From Crenothrix sp043729335 (GTDB taxonomy: Bacteria; Pseudomonadota; Gammaproteobacteria; Methylococcales; Methylomonadaceae): a stretch of 64,000 nucleotides of DNA. This document shows positions 8,431 through 17,518 of this stretch, piece after piece; position 1 is the stretch's first letter, and each line of letters opens with the position of its first letter. Made by a program: the position numbers and the translations under genes. Under the pieces are notes generated by a model. It had not been told where the DNA came from. It was given only the letters and a program-made list of their open reading frames with translations, and did no database searches. The stretch spans positions 11,071-75,070 of the forward strand of contig NZ_JAYTLQ010000063.1 of the NCBI RefSeq assembly GCF_043729335.1, written 5' to 3'.

Positions 8431-10269
8431 TTACGGCTGTACCAGTGGCGTTACTGGCGGCGTAACAGGCGTTTGCATGCTTAACTCTTTAGAAATTTCG
8501 GTAACCTGTTTAGGCCGTGAAAACTGACGGCCAATAAATAAATCATTACTGACTACGTTAACATCATTAAGCCAGCGTGTAGAATTTTGGCACGTATTGT
8601 CGTAAGGTGGTTCCTTGCAAACTTCAATTTTATTATTTTTCAGGACATTAAAATGCAAGCCCGGTAAGGGGCGCACACGCACATCCGGTGGTGCTGCGGT
8701 GTAATCCATAATGGTCGGCTCATTAAAATTCAGCAAATTGAGCAACAGCTTAGGCACCTCATACAAGGGCATACTGCCGACTTTAAGCGGGCCGCGCTTG
8801 CCATCAATAATAATGATGGGGGTACTGACATATAAACGGAACATTGCCGGGGTAAATTTGCCGCGTTCTGAGGCCAGCACACCTGAATCGACATAGCCTG
8901 CAAAATGTTCCCCCAAAAATGGCAAGTGATCGCCAAACACAGCAATAATGCTGTCCGGATCGCGTTTACGCATATCGTCAATAAAAGCCATTAATTCACG
9001 GGATTTGTAATATACCGTATTGGCGTAGCTAGTTACCTCTTCTACTGACGACGCTGAAGTGACTTTACTGGCACGGTTAGCGCCTAAAGGATAATTCCAA
9101 TGGCCAAAATAAGTGACAATATAATCCAAAATGGGCTGCTTATTCGCTAACGATCCGGAAATTTTTTCAGTCACTTGACGGTATAAAGTGGAATCGGCCA
9201 TGAACTCACGGTTCATGTCATCTTGTACAAAATCCTTGATTGACCAATAGGTTTGAAAGCCTATATTCCGGTACACATTCACCCGGTTCCAAAACACCGG
9301 CACATTAGGATGCGATGCTACAGTGCGATAACCTTTATCGGCAAGAATATGCGGTAAGCACGGCACTGAATTCAACAATTGCCGTTCAAATTTGACATTG
9401 TCTTTCACCACCGGAAATCCACACAATACCTCAAACTCAGAATTAGCGGTATAACCGCCAAATACCGGCGGCATAGCATGGGAATAATCAGCACTTTTCC
9501 AAAGTTTTCTAAATTCTGGCGATAAGGGGTTAGGCGTGTACTTGGCTTTTTTAAGTTCATTGGGATCCCAAAACGATTCCAGTAACACTAAATGAATATT
9601 ACGCGGTGTAAACGGTTTGGCGATATCCGCTGATTTTGGCATACGGCTCAGTAACTTTTCTGCCGCTATTTGCACCTGATCCTGATCCGGTGACACATCA
9701 GCCAAAGCAAAATAACGCGTGCCCTCTTGCAAGGTATAAACAGTAGCACCATGCCATAAATAGTTAGATCGCTGATCCCACACCGACGTACCGGTATATT
9801 TATCCAAAGGATTAAGAATGGAGGCAGGCTTATAAACTACGGTAATGCCCAGTAATATAGCGATGGTACAGGCTAGATAAGCGCTCCAATGGCGCATGGA
9901 AAAATTGAACAGCAACAAACTGGCGATAGCTGCCAACGGAATGGCTGCCGCAAAAAAACGCCAGCCTTCCAATATAAGTAGCAAAGATCGTAAGGCATAG
10001 ACATCATCCGGCATAATCGGGCCGCCAAAAAACGATATTTTAATGGCATTGCCGACATACAAAATACCCATGATCAGCGTTTGGATGATCAGGAAAATCC
10101 ACAGCCGTTTAGATAAGGCAAACAAAATATAGCTAAAAGCTAGCTGCAATAAGAAGTCGAACGGGATGGCCTTAGCTTGAAGCTGGACATCAAACTTTAA
10201 ACTGCTGACAAAGTAAAAAAGAGTATATAGCAGCGCCGTCGAAATAAGCGGCAATGATTTTCTTAACAT
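8431..10269 (-). CDS. LTA synthase / OpgB-family membrane sulfatase-fold transferase
   Basis: 612 residues. About five transmembrane segments lie in residues 8-150, followed by a periplasmic alkaline-phosphatase/sulfatase-fold domain. The metal and nucleophile motifs are visible: LLESFW (Glu231), GGYTANSEFEVLCG with nucleophile Thr274, and VFGDHLPF (Asp/His, about residue 437). Family members move phosphoglycerol or phosphoethanolamine groups from lipid donors to glycans. In Gram-negative bacteria the best-known role is decoration of osmoregulated periplasmic glucans, and the substrate here is not known. Length and topology match the family. The C-terminal ~90 residues after the enzyme domain look unstructured and proline-rich. 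A 650-base intergenic region lies upstream. Confidence 0.82.
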   Translation of the reverse strand: MLRKSLPLISTALLYTLFYFVSSLKFDVQLQAKAIPFDFLLQLAFSYILFALSKRLWIFLIIQTLIMGILYVGNAIKISFFGGPIMPDDVYALRSLLLILEGWRFFAAAIPLAAIASLLLFNFSMRHWSAYLACTIAILLGITVVYKPASILNPLDKYTGTSVWDQRSNYLWHGATVYTLQEGTRYFALADVSPDQDQVQIAAEKLLSRMPKSADIAKPFTPRNIHLVLLESFWDPNELKKAKYTPNPLSPEFRKLWKSADYSHAMPPVFGGYTANSEFEVLCGFPVVKDNVKFERQLLNSVPCLPHILADKGYRTVASHPNVPVFWNRVNVYRNIGFQTYWSIKDFVQDDMNREFMADSTLYRQVTEKISGSLANKQPILDYIVTYFGHWNYPLGANRASKVTSASSVEEVTSYANTVYYKSRELMAFIDDMRKRDPDSIIAVFGDHLPFLGEHFAGYVDSGVLASERGKFTPAMFRLYVSTPIIIIDGKRGPLKVGSMPLYEVPKLLLNLLNFNEPTIMDYTAAPPDVRVRPLPGLHFNVLKNNKIEVCKEPPYDNTCQNSTRWLNDVNVVSNDLFIGRQFSRPKQVTEISKELSMQTPVTPPVTPLVQP

Positions 10270-10916
10270 AAAAGGGAGGCTGTTTTTTAGATAGACAGGA
10301 TAAATCTGCCAGTGTGAACGAGGGATGAACGTAGTTCATATTACCATAGAATCTATGGCTAGAACTTGGGTGCGATTTTCGGCTACCCACTTAGACGAGC
10401 CGGTTTTACCCTTCAGCAGACAAAATATCAGGCACTGCAAATCCTAAGCGACTGTTAATCGACTGGGTATTTGTACGAATATCCTTACACTGTAAAAACC
10501 AAACCTCCTCTTATTTGCTGTGTATCACAACTTATTGATTTTTAGTTCATTGGCTCTGAAAAAAAATTGTAATAGGCATTTTCAATGCCATAAATTACTC
10601 ATAAATATGTTTATTTAGTTATCAGTAAACTTTCAGCCTGTCAGATTTTTAATCCGCACTTTGAACGCTCATCTCAAAAATACCCATCTCATCGAATTAT
10701 TTAACTTAACTTTCAATAATTTGTAAAAAATAAAAAACATGGCACAGTAAATGCTTTATCTAAAATGTAACTCAAAAGCCGTAATATTTTGTTTCTTCAC
10801 AAAAAAAAATATTTACCAGGAAAACCTTTCATGCCTGGTACGGCTTAAAAAAGCATTTTAGCAAAAGTGGGCTAAATAGATTTAGCACCTTGATTTAAGA
10901 CAAATAAGGAAGTGTC
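10270..10916. other. Long AT-rich divergent intergenic region
   Basis: About 650 bases between the minus-strand sulfatase-like gene and the plus-strand multicopper oxidase gene, with no credible coding ORF. It holds a short palindrome (CCATAGAATCTATGG, 10344-10358), a sigma-54-like promoter at 10740-10755 and a hairpin in the predicted leader (TACCAGG at 10814-10820 pairing with CCTGGTA at 10834-10840). The length leaves room for upstream enhancer sites. Confidence 0.5.
10740..10755 (+). promoter_or_regulatory. Sigma-54-type (-24/-12) promoter upstream of the multicopper oxidase
   Basis: TGGCACAGTAAATGCT matches the -24/-12 consensus TGGCACG-N4-TTGCW with two mismatches and keeps the required GG-N10-GC spacing. 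Transcription would start near 10766, leaving a leader of about 150 bases before the ATG at 10917. Confidence 0.55.
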
Positions 10917-12896
10917 ATGTTAAAAAAAATTATCCAAGCCACCCGCTTTAGCCGTCAAGAGAAAGACATTGCCCGCTACATGCAAGAAGTCCGGGATATT
11001 CAGGAAGCCAATGTAAGCCGTCGCGATCTGTTAAAAATGGGTTTAACAGCCGGTGTAGGTGGTTTAACCGCTATTGGCGGCAAAGGTTTTTTACCTAATC
11101 TAGCGGAAGCGGCCAAAGGCTCGGGCTCATCGGGCAGCGGATCTTCTTTAAATATTATCAGCCCACCCTGTACCATGCCGTGGTCAGTGCCCTTGCCCAT
11201 ACCAAAAGCCCCTGTTGCTGTAGGCGCGTTCTCAGGGCCCGAAGCAGAAAAAGGCCAATGCCAGGAAAAACATAACCTGTGGAATCCCGGCAAAGGCGCA
11301 ATAGGTGGCTTTGAAGATTTTACCGAAGCACGGAGCGAAGACCATCAACGCTGGGATGAGTTGGGCGGTTTAGCAGCTTGCACTCAATATGAGCTGATGG
11401 CCAAAGAGATTGATTGGAATTTTTATTCTGACGACGATGGCCGTGGTTTTAATTCCAAAGTGTGGACTTACGTCGATATGAACCCCAATAGCAATGGCGA
11501 ATTCGCGACGGGTGTGTTGCGATTTAATGCACATTATGGCAAACCCATTTTGATGCGCATGTACAACGGCTTGCCTAAAGAAGGTAGGGATACCCAAGGC
11601 TTTGGAATCAATCAAATCTCCCCGCATTTGCACAATGCCCACAATCCGCCCGAATCTGATGGCGGCCCTATGCGCTTTTGGGATTCCGGTAAATGGTATG
11701 ACTTCTGGTATCCCAATGTCCGCGCTGGCTTTGCCGGCACGCATAAAACAGGTACTTATTACAAAGGCGCGTGGTGTCCTGGCGATTGGCAGGAAACTCA
11801 AAGCACATTGTGGTTTCATGATCACCGTTTTGATTTTACCGCCGCAAATGTCTACAAAGGCTTAGCTTCTTTTTATACCTTATTTAGCGATGACATTAAC
11901 CTGGATACCGGCGATGAAACATCCGGCTTGAGATTGCCTAGCGGGGATTACGACATACCTCTGTTGTTTGGCGACAAAGTGTTTGATCAATCCGGACAAT
12001 TGTTTTTTGACAGCTTCAATATTGAGGGCATTGTGGGCGACCAGCAAACCGTCAATTTTAAAATCAAACCGTATCTGGATGTTAAACGCCGTAAATACCG
12101 CTTCCGTTTTCTTGATGCTGGACCTTCAAGGTTTATTGAACTGTCGTTGAGCAATGGTGCCAAGATGACCCGTATTGCAAATTGCGGCAATTTGTTACCT
12201 AAAGCACAAATCGTTCCTAGCATACGTTTGGGGGTGGCTGAACGTGCCGATGTTATTATTGATTTTAGCCAATATGCACCCGGCACAGTCATCTATCTGG
12301 AAAATCGTCTGGAGCAGATCAGCGGCAAAGGCCCTACTGGCAAAATTCTGCCTTCAAGTAGCCAAACGCAATTGCTTAAATTTATTGTTTCAGCCGATGC
12401 TGTCGTCGACAACAGTGCATCGTTAGCTACATTGCAAACCCAGGTGATGGTTCCTATGCCTAATCGTGCTGCCAATCCTGTGGTTAAAAAACGCAGTTTT
12501 AGTTTTAATACCAAAAATGGTGCCTGGGTAGTGAATGGTGAATTTTTTAACCCGTCAAAAATCAGTGCTTACCCAGTAGAAGGTACAGCAGAAGAATGGA
12601 CACTGACATCAGGCGGCGGCTGGTCACATCCAGTGCATATTCATCACGAAGAGTTCCAAATTACCAGCCGTGACGGTAAAGCACCGGCACTAGATGACTT
12701 ATCCAGAAAAGATGTGGTCAGAATTGGTCAAGCCTCACAAGGTACATCGGGAACCAGCAGCATTACTTTTTATATGCAGTTCCGTGACTGGTATGGCGAC
12801 TACCCCATGCACTGCCATAACGTAGTCCACGAAGACCATGCCATGATGATTCGCTGGAAGCTTGTACCCGCCACCGACCCCAATGCCGGCAAGTAA
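10917..12896 (+). CDS. Tat-exported multicopper oxidase
   Basis: Three-cupredoxin-domain copper oxidase of 659 residues. A twin-arginine signal (SRRDLLKMG, Arg35-Arg36) sits after an unusually long N-region of ~34 residues. The four copper-binding motifs are intact: HLHNAH (237-242), WFHDHRF (299-305), HPVHIHH (from about 570) and MHCHNVVHEDHAMM (631-644), with the type-1 His-Cys-His, a further His and the axial Met. It should oxidise a phenol-like or metal substrate in the periplasm or outside the cell while reducing oxygen to water. CotA, bilirubin oxidase and metal oxidases such as MoxA have this architecture; the substrate cannot be read from sequence. The sco gene follows 27 bases later, suiting copper loading or assembly. 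A sigma-54-like promoter lies upstream. Confidence 0.9.
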   Translation: MLKKIIQATRFSRQEKDIARYMQEVRDIQEANVSRRDLLKMGLTAGVGGLTAIGGKGFLPNLAEAAKGSGSSGSGSSLNIISPPCTMPWSVPLPIPKAPVAVGAFSGPEAEKGQCQEKHNLWNPGKGAIGGFEDFTEARSEDHQRWDELGGLAACTQYELMAKEIDWNFYSDDDGRGFNSKVWTYVDMNPNSNGEFATGVLRFNAHYGKPILMRMYNGLPKEGRDTQGFGINQISPHLHNAHNPPESDGGPMRFWDSGKWYDFWYPNVRAGFAGTHKTGTYYKGAWCPGDWQETQSTLWFHDHRFDFTAANVYKGLASFYTLFSDDINLDTGDETSGLRLPSGDYDIPLLFGDKVFDQSGQLFFDSFNIEGIVGDQQTVNFKIKPYLDVKRRKYRFRFLDAGPSRFIELSLSNGAKMTRIANCGNLLPKAQIVPSIRLGVAERADVIIDFSQYAPGTVIYLENRLEQISGKGPTGKILPSSSQTQLLKFIVSADAVVDNSASLATLQTQVMVPMPNRAANPVVKKRSFSFNTKNGAWVVNGEFFNPSKISAYPVEGTAEEWTLTSGGGWSHPVHIHHEEFQITSRDGKAPALDDLSRKDVVRIGQASQGTSGTSSITFYMQFRDWYGDYPMHCHNVVHEDHAMMIRWKLVPATDPNAGK

Positions 12897-12923
12897 GCCC
12901 ACTATTTTAAAAAGGATTTAGTC

Positions 12924-13580
12924 ATGAACAAAAGACAATTTATTAAAAATATAGGTGGCGCTACCTTAGGTGCAGCAGCTTTAGCGACTTTACCCACAGG
13001 CTGCGCCAGCTTAGTAACGGTTACTCCCAATAAAACCAATCAGGTTATGCGCAGCAAAGGTGCTTTCCCAAACGTACCGGTAGTAACCCATGATGGCCAG
13101 GAAGTGCGTTTTTATGACGATTTGATTAAAGGCAAAATCGTCATGATTAACTTTATGTATGCCCAATGCGAAAAAATCTGCCCAGGCATGACCGCTAATC
13201 TAAAACGGGTTCAGAAAGAATTGGGCGATCGGGTAGGCCGTGACATTTTCATGTACTCCATCTCACTAACGCCAGAACACGATACGCCTGAGGTACTGAA
13301 AGCTTACACGCAAATGCACGATATCCAACCCGGCTGGACATTTTTGACCGGCAAAAAAGCCGATATTGAAGAACTTCGCAAACACTTGGGCTTTAGTTTT
13401 TCTGATCCGGCAATCGATAAGGACAAGTCACAACATTTGGGTGTCGTTAAGTTTGGTATTGAATCGTTAGAAAGATGGGGTATGAGTCCTGCTTTAGGCG
13501 ATCCTAAATACATTGCCGAATACCTGCGCTGGATGGAACCCAATGGCAGCAGACCCAATTTATCGGAAATGATGGGTTAG
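12924..13580 (+). CDS. SCO1/SenC-family copper chaperone
   Basis: 218 residues, thioredoxin-like fold. The copper/thiol motif CEKICP (Cys82, Cys86) and the third ligand in KSQHLG (His171) are present, so it can bind copper. The N-terminus has a Lys-Arg pair, a hydrophobic stretch and a lipobox-like LPTGC (Cys27), suggesting membrane anchoring as a lipoprotein. Sco proteins usually load the CuA site of cytochrome oxidase. Here the gene follows the multicopper oxidase by 27 bases, so its client is more likely that oxidase; this is an inference from position. Confidence 0.88.
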   Translation: MNKRQFIKNIGGATLGAAALATLPTGCASLVTVTPNKTNQVMRSKGAFPNVPVVTHDGQEVRFYDDLIKGKIVMINFMYAQCEKICPGMTANLKRVQKELGDRVGRDIFMYSISLTPEHDTPEVLKAYTQMHDIQPGWTFLTGKKADIEELRKHLGFSFSDPAIDKDKSQHLGVVKFGIESLERWGMSPALGDPKYIAEYLRWMEPNGSRPNLSEMMG

Positions 13581-13680
13581 AACAGTTAGCACATCATGTT
13601 TTGTCTGGTTTTTTAACAAGGCGAATCATTTTTGAAGTTAGATTTTTAGGATAAAACTGAGTGGGCTGCTCAAAAAGGAC

Positions 13681-13701
13681 GAAAGTGATAACTTCACTTT
13701 C
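13681..13701 (+). promoter_or_regulatory. Hairpin or operator before the large repeat protein gene
   Basis: Inverted repeat GAAAGTGA-TAACT-TCACTTTC in the 184-base gap between the sco gene and the next gene. It may be an operator or mRNA hairpin separating expression of the repeat protein from the upstream oxidase genes. Confidence 0.3.
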
Positions 13702-13764
13702 AACTGCTGCATAGATTCGATTTAACAGAACGATTGCAGTATTTAAAATTCAGGAGTAAAGGAC

Positions 13765-16700
13765 ATGAGCAAAAGACTGCAAACGAGGACTACCCGCCCC
13801 TCTTCAAAAAAATGGATGAAACAAACAGGTATTAATACACTGATGGTATCAACAACTTTACTAAACGGTATCTGGTGTACACAGGCTCAGGCATTACCCA
13901 CCATCGCGGCAGTGGTGGGTGAGATTGAAAAAATAACCCTTAATGAACCGAATAACCACTGGTCAGGTGGTGTGATTATTGCCGGCGGACAAAATATCGT
14001 TATCCCTAAAAACCTACTGATGGACTTGCCCGCAAACCGGCTGACCTTAAAGCAGCTTTTTGATGAAGCGTCGAATTCGTGTAAAACACAGGCAGAAACC
14101 GGTTTGGCCAAAGGTGATAAATGTAATAAATCTGGCGCAGGGGGCATTGCCACAATCTACGGTACACGCCTTGATAACGGCAACGTCATTGCTGGTGATG
14201 TGTTTGTGGCAAAAGCGGCCGAAACCGTTATTGGACAGGTCACTTACATTAACTACAATGAAGGTTATTTTAAAGTGAACGGAAACGCTAATGGTTCTGG
14301 CGGTATCATGGTGCGAATTAACGATCCGGAAAGCCGTCATACCATACAGTCTGGCGCAGGTTGTAAAACGGGTAGTCCAAACTGTAGCCCAGATCCGCGC
14401 TTCACCCTGGATGGCGACAACTACACCAACGTGTTTTCTACCGGTTATCCCATGTGTATACCCAGCACGGTATCGCGCCCCTCTACCGCCATTACCACTT
14501 CGCTGAGTTTAGGTGTTGTTTTACAATCGTCTGATGGTACAGGTAATGGCGATGTGCTTTGTCCACGGGAAAACCGTCCTGCCAATAACGCTACCCCAGT
14601 GGCTGATTCACGGCGCTTTGCGCCAATTTTGGTGGGTGACAGTATTACGGCGGAAGGTAATTTTGAAACTGTCAACAATATCACCTTTTTGTCGGTTCAT
14701 TCTACAATGATAGGATCTGCGCTTTCTACTGATGGTACAAGACCTGACCAACCTGACTACCTGTTTCTGGATGAAGTAGAAATAGATGTGCCTGGTTTTC
14801 AAAATCAGCGAGCCCGTACCTTAATTATTGGTTATGCAACACTGGCACCAGCCGATGTTATGATTTGGGGTATACACTATGACCCTGTAAATAATGCCCC
14901 ACATGAGTTTCCTTTGGCCACTTCGGTAGGCTGCGATAACGCGGCCGGTGTGGGTCAGTGTACATCTCAGGGTTTAACTGCGGGTGCGGCAGGGAATATC
15001 TTTAAAATCCGCCACGATGTCGATTTTGCAGCAGCGACTAAGCCCAAGGCCGATCCATGTGCACATTTAAGAGCCGATCCCCGTTTTGCAGATGTTAATG
15101 CCTGTTCGCAAAATTCTGGCAGCATCGCAGAACAATTTGCTATCTTGAGCCCTATCCCACGTGAAATCCAAGCCCGGACTGGGCGTAAGTTTGCTAGCGA
15201 AAAGGGTATCACTGCTGAGTTAATCACGGTGGATATTAACGGCAACAAAGCGACTAATGGACAATATTTATTTCCTTTTGGTATGGGCCTAGGTGGTATT
15301 TCTACCCCAGAAATGAACGAAATCAACCTGGATGCTATGGCAACCCCCTTATCCTTTACTGGCATACCTTGGAACCTTGACCGACGTTTAAGTCCAGGCG
15401 GCTGTGAGGGAGCTTGTGAAAGTACGCCCCAACCCCTAGAACCGTTCCCGTTCGAAGGTATGAACATGGATCCACGCACTTTGGGTAATCTTCCATCAGA
15501 TACTTACCAAGATTCCAACTTTATAAGTGGTGCCTTGGCTAGTGTTCGTGACCGTATCTTGTCTTATGTCAACCCCACAGCTGCGCGTCCTGGCAGTAAT
15601 GGCATAGGCATGAATGATGATGGTAACTTCACGACGGCTTTACTGGATTGGCAAGCCAACAGCACAATACCCAGTACTGGTCCGGGCTCAGAACCAATCA
15701 GCCCTACACCTGACGTAGATTTAGGTCAAGTGGATGGTTTAATCTGCAGCAATGAAACTGAATTCAACAGCCCCCCTGAAGCGCATGACGATTCGACATC
15801 GACAGATGCTGGTGCATCTAAGACATTTTCGGTACTTTGGAATGATAGTGATGTTAATGGCGGCACGCTGTCAGTCACGGGTTTAAAAGCATTGGCATCT
15901 GATGACTCTACGACAAGCATCACCACGAGTAATGGGAACACTGTTGAGCTTGAAATTACCGGCGATATAACTTTCAACCCCGCACCTGGTTTTTCAGGCA
16001 CTGATAGTTTCATCTATGCCATTGCCGATGGCCAGGGGGGAATCGATACAGGTATCGTTACAGTAACCGTTAATGCTACATCCAATAATCCACCTATAGC
16101 ACTTGATGATACACGCACCACTGAAGAGGATACCCCTGTAGTTATCGATGTACTCTCTAATGATACGGACGATAATACTGGAACCGGCTCTAGTGTACTG
16201 TCAATAGCATCAGCAACCTCTCCTGCCCATGGTACAGTTTCAGTTATTGGCGACGCAGCAACAGATCATGCCCAACGGGTTAGCTATACACCCAATGCTA
16301 ACTACAACGGCCCGGACGCTTTCTCCTATGTCGTTGCAGATGGCCAAGGAGGCACCGCAACCGCGAATGTGTCCGTAATGGTAAGCCCAGTAAATGATGC
16401 CCCCGTAGCACTTGCAGAAACAGCTACCGTTATGCAAGGGACTACTATGGTTATCAATGTGTTAGATAATGACACTGACATTGACGGCGATGTGCTGACG
16501 GTGAGCTTGGCCGCCAACCCGCTGGTAACACCGCTAGGTAGGGTAACTACTAACGGGGCAACAGTAAGCTATACGGCTAACGCAGGCGTTACGGGCAATA
16601 CTACCTTTAACTACACCCTTAGCGATGGGCATGGTGGCACTGCCACTGCTACCGTAACGGTGAAAGTCATTGCACCTGTTTTAGATGTTTTGGGCTTTAC

Positions 16701-16950
16701 AAGAGCGCAGTTTACAGTAAGCTCAAGCGAATGGCGTGTGAATGGGACCGGTTCTGTACCTGGCAAAACCATTACCGTTCGTTTAGGAACAACCAATACA
16801 GGTGCTATTGTGGGTACCGCTGCTGTTGATGCCCTATCAGCGTGGACGATGAGGATAAAACCTGGCATTGTTCCTCCTGCGACCACTACCGCTATAACTG
16901 CGTGGTCATCCGGAGGTGGAAGGCAGCCCGTTGTGTTTACTAGAAAATAA
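13765..16950 (+). CDS. Large secreted protein: unnamed N-terminal domain plus cadherin/Ig-like repeats
   Basis: 1061 residues. A long N-region ends in a signal peptide (hydrophobic stretch about residues 24-46, cleavage near AQA). Residues ~50-560 form a cysteine-containing domain also found in the protein at 17519. Shared landmarks are a GG-x-IxV-x-IVIPxN strand, DPRFT, STGYPMCIP (near residue 225) and LCPxENRP. Three bacterial cadherin/VCBS-like modules follow (starting near 670, 775 and 879; landmarks NDSD/NDTD and FSYVVADGQGG), then a ~90-residue tail. Such repeats usually mediate surface attachment. The N-terminal domain has no family I recognise. Position after the multicopper oxidase and sco genes suggests an extracellular scaffold or partner. 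A terminator follows the stop. Confidence 0.82.
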   Translation: MSKRLQTRTTRPSSKKWMKQTGINTLMVSTTLLNGIWCTQAQALPTIAAVVGEIEKITLNEPNNHWSGGVIIAGGQNIVIPKNLLMDLPANRLTLKQLFDEASNSCKTQAETGLAKGDKCNKSGAGGIATIYGTRLDNGNVIAGDVFVAKAAETVIGQVTYINYNEGYFKVNGNANGSGGIMVRINDPESRHTIQSGAGCKTGSPNCSPDPRFTLDGDNYTNVFSTGYPMCIPSTVSRPSTAITTSLSLGVVLQSSDGTGNGDVLCPRENRPANNATPVADSRRFAPILVGDSITAEGNFETVNNITFLSVHSTMIGSALSTDGTRPDQPDYLFLDEVEIDVPGFQNQRARTLIIGYATLAPADVMIWGIHYDPVNNAPHEFPLATSVGCDNAAGVGQCTSQGLTAGAAGNIFKIRHDVDFAAATKPKADPCAHLRADPRFADVNACSQNSGSIAEQFAILSPIPREIQARTGRKFASEKGITAELITVDINGNKATNGQYLFPFGMGLGGISTPEMNEINLDAMATPLSFTGIPWNLDRRLSPGGCEGACESTPQPLEPFPFEGMNMDPRTLGNLPSDTYQDSNFISGALASVRDRILSYVNPTAARPGSNGIGMNDDGNFTTALLDWQANSTIPSTGPGSEPISPTPDVDLGQVDGLICSNETEFNSPPEAHDDSTSTDAGASKTFSVLWNDSDVNGGTLSVTGLKALASDDSTTSITTSNGNTVELEITGDITFNPAPGFSGTDSFIYAIADGQGGIDTGIVTVTVNATSNNPPIALDDTRTTEEDTPVVIDVLSNDTDDNTGTGSSVLSIASATSPAHGTVSVIGDAATDHAQRVSYTPNANYNGPDAFSYVVADGQGGTATANVSVMVSPVNDAPVALAETATVMQGTTMVINVLDNDTDIDGDVLTVSLAANPLVTPLGRVTTNGATVSYTANAGVTGNTTFNYTLSDGHGGTATATVTVKVIAPVLDVLGFTRAQFTVSSSEWRVNGTGSVPGKTITVRLGTTNTGAIVGTAAVDALSAWTMRIKPGIVPPATTTAITAWSSGGGRQPVVFTRK

Positions 16951-16973
16951 CTAATCTAAAAGGATAATTTATT

Positions 16974-17003
16974 GGGAGAAGGTGTACGCCTTCTCCCTTT
17001 TTT
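16974..17003 (+). terminator. Intrinsic terminator of the oxidase operon
   Basis: Stem GGGAGAAGG / CCTTCTCCC with a 6-base loop, followed directly by a run of T residues, 24 bases after the stop of the 1061-residue protein. A textbook Rho-independent terminator. Confidence 0.9.
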
Positions 17004-17245
17004 AAGTTTCACATATCATTTCCTATCACTTTCCTTAGGAACAAGACTTTACTACCCCCTATATTTAATCCTCTAAACAACCTTCGCAAACATAACTTTT
17101 GTCAGAAAGTGACGCGAAAAGCTTCAGAAAACACCGCCTAGATTGTAGTCCTTACCTTACATCACATTCTTTTATATTTATCCATCAACAAAAAACCCTA
17201 CCATATCAGCCTGATTTGTATGTCATTAAACCAAAAATTAAACTT

Positions 17246-17261
17246 TGGCACGAATGGTGCT
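17246..17261 (+). promoter_or_regulatory. Sigma-54-type (-24/-12) promoter upstream of the second cluster protein
   Basis: TGGCACGAATGGTGCT matches TGGCACG-N4-TTGCW with one mismatch and perfect GG-N10-GC spacing. It drives toward the gene at 17519, about 250 bases downstream, and probably the diheme peroxidase gene after it. Confidence 0.72.
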
Positions 17262-17518
17262 TTAGGTTAAATATCTGTTGGTAGGTTTCAGCATTATTGA
17301 TCTAGCTCTTGAAATATTAAAACCGTTCATATTGATTTCACCGAAAGGCTCGAAGCCTCGAAGTCCAATCAAAAGGTTTTAAACACAGCGAGCCTTTGTT
17401 TCTATCCAACAGAAGGAAGTTAGCGTAGTGAAAAACTACGTCAATAAATGACCTACAAAATTCGATGTCAATAGCATTTTATTTTGAGGATTTAAACACT
17501 TTTACAGGAGTAACTGTT

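Larger units (their letters stand above)
16951..17518. other. Non-coding region with terminator, promoter and structured leader
   Basis: About 570 bases with no credible ORF. It holds the terminator above and a near-consensus sigma-54 promoter at 17246-17261. The ~250-base leader contains a long-range inverted repeat (AAAGGCTCG 17344-17352 with CGAGCCTTT 17389-17397) and a small hairpin (CGTAGT 17424-17429 with ACTACG 17435-17440). The leader may be regulatory. Confidence 0.45.

Noticed and set aside
8342..8527. 61-residue plus-strand ORF across the palindrome
   Set aside because: It overlaps the end of the LTA-synthase-like gene antisense and runs through the hairpin; no ribosome-binding site or family.
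17099..17284. 61-residue ORF in the region between the two sigma-54-linked transcripts
   Set aside because: Overlaps the promoter at 17246-17261, lacks a ribosome-binding site and has random composition.
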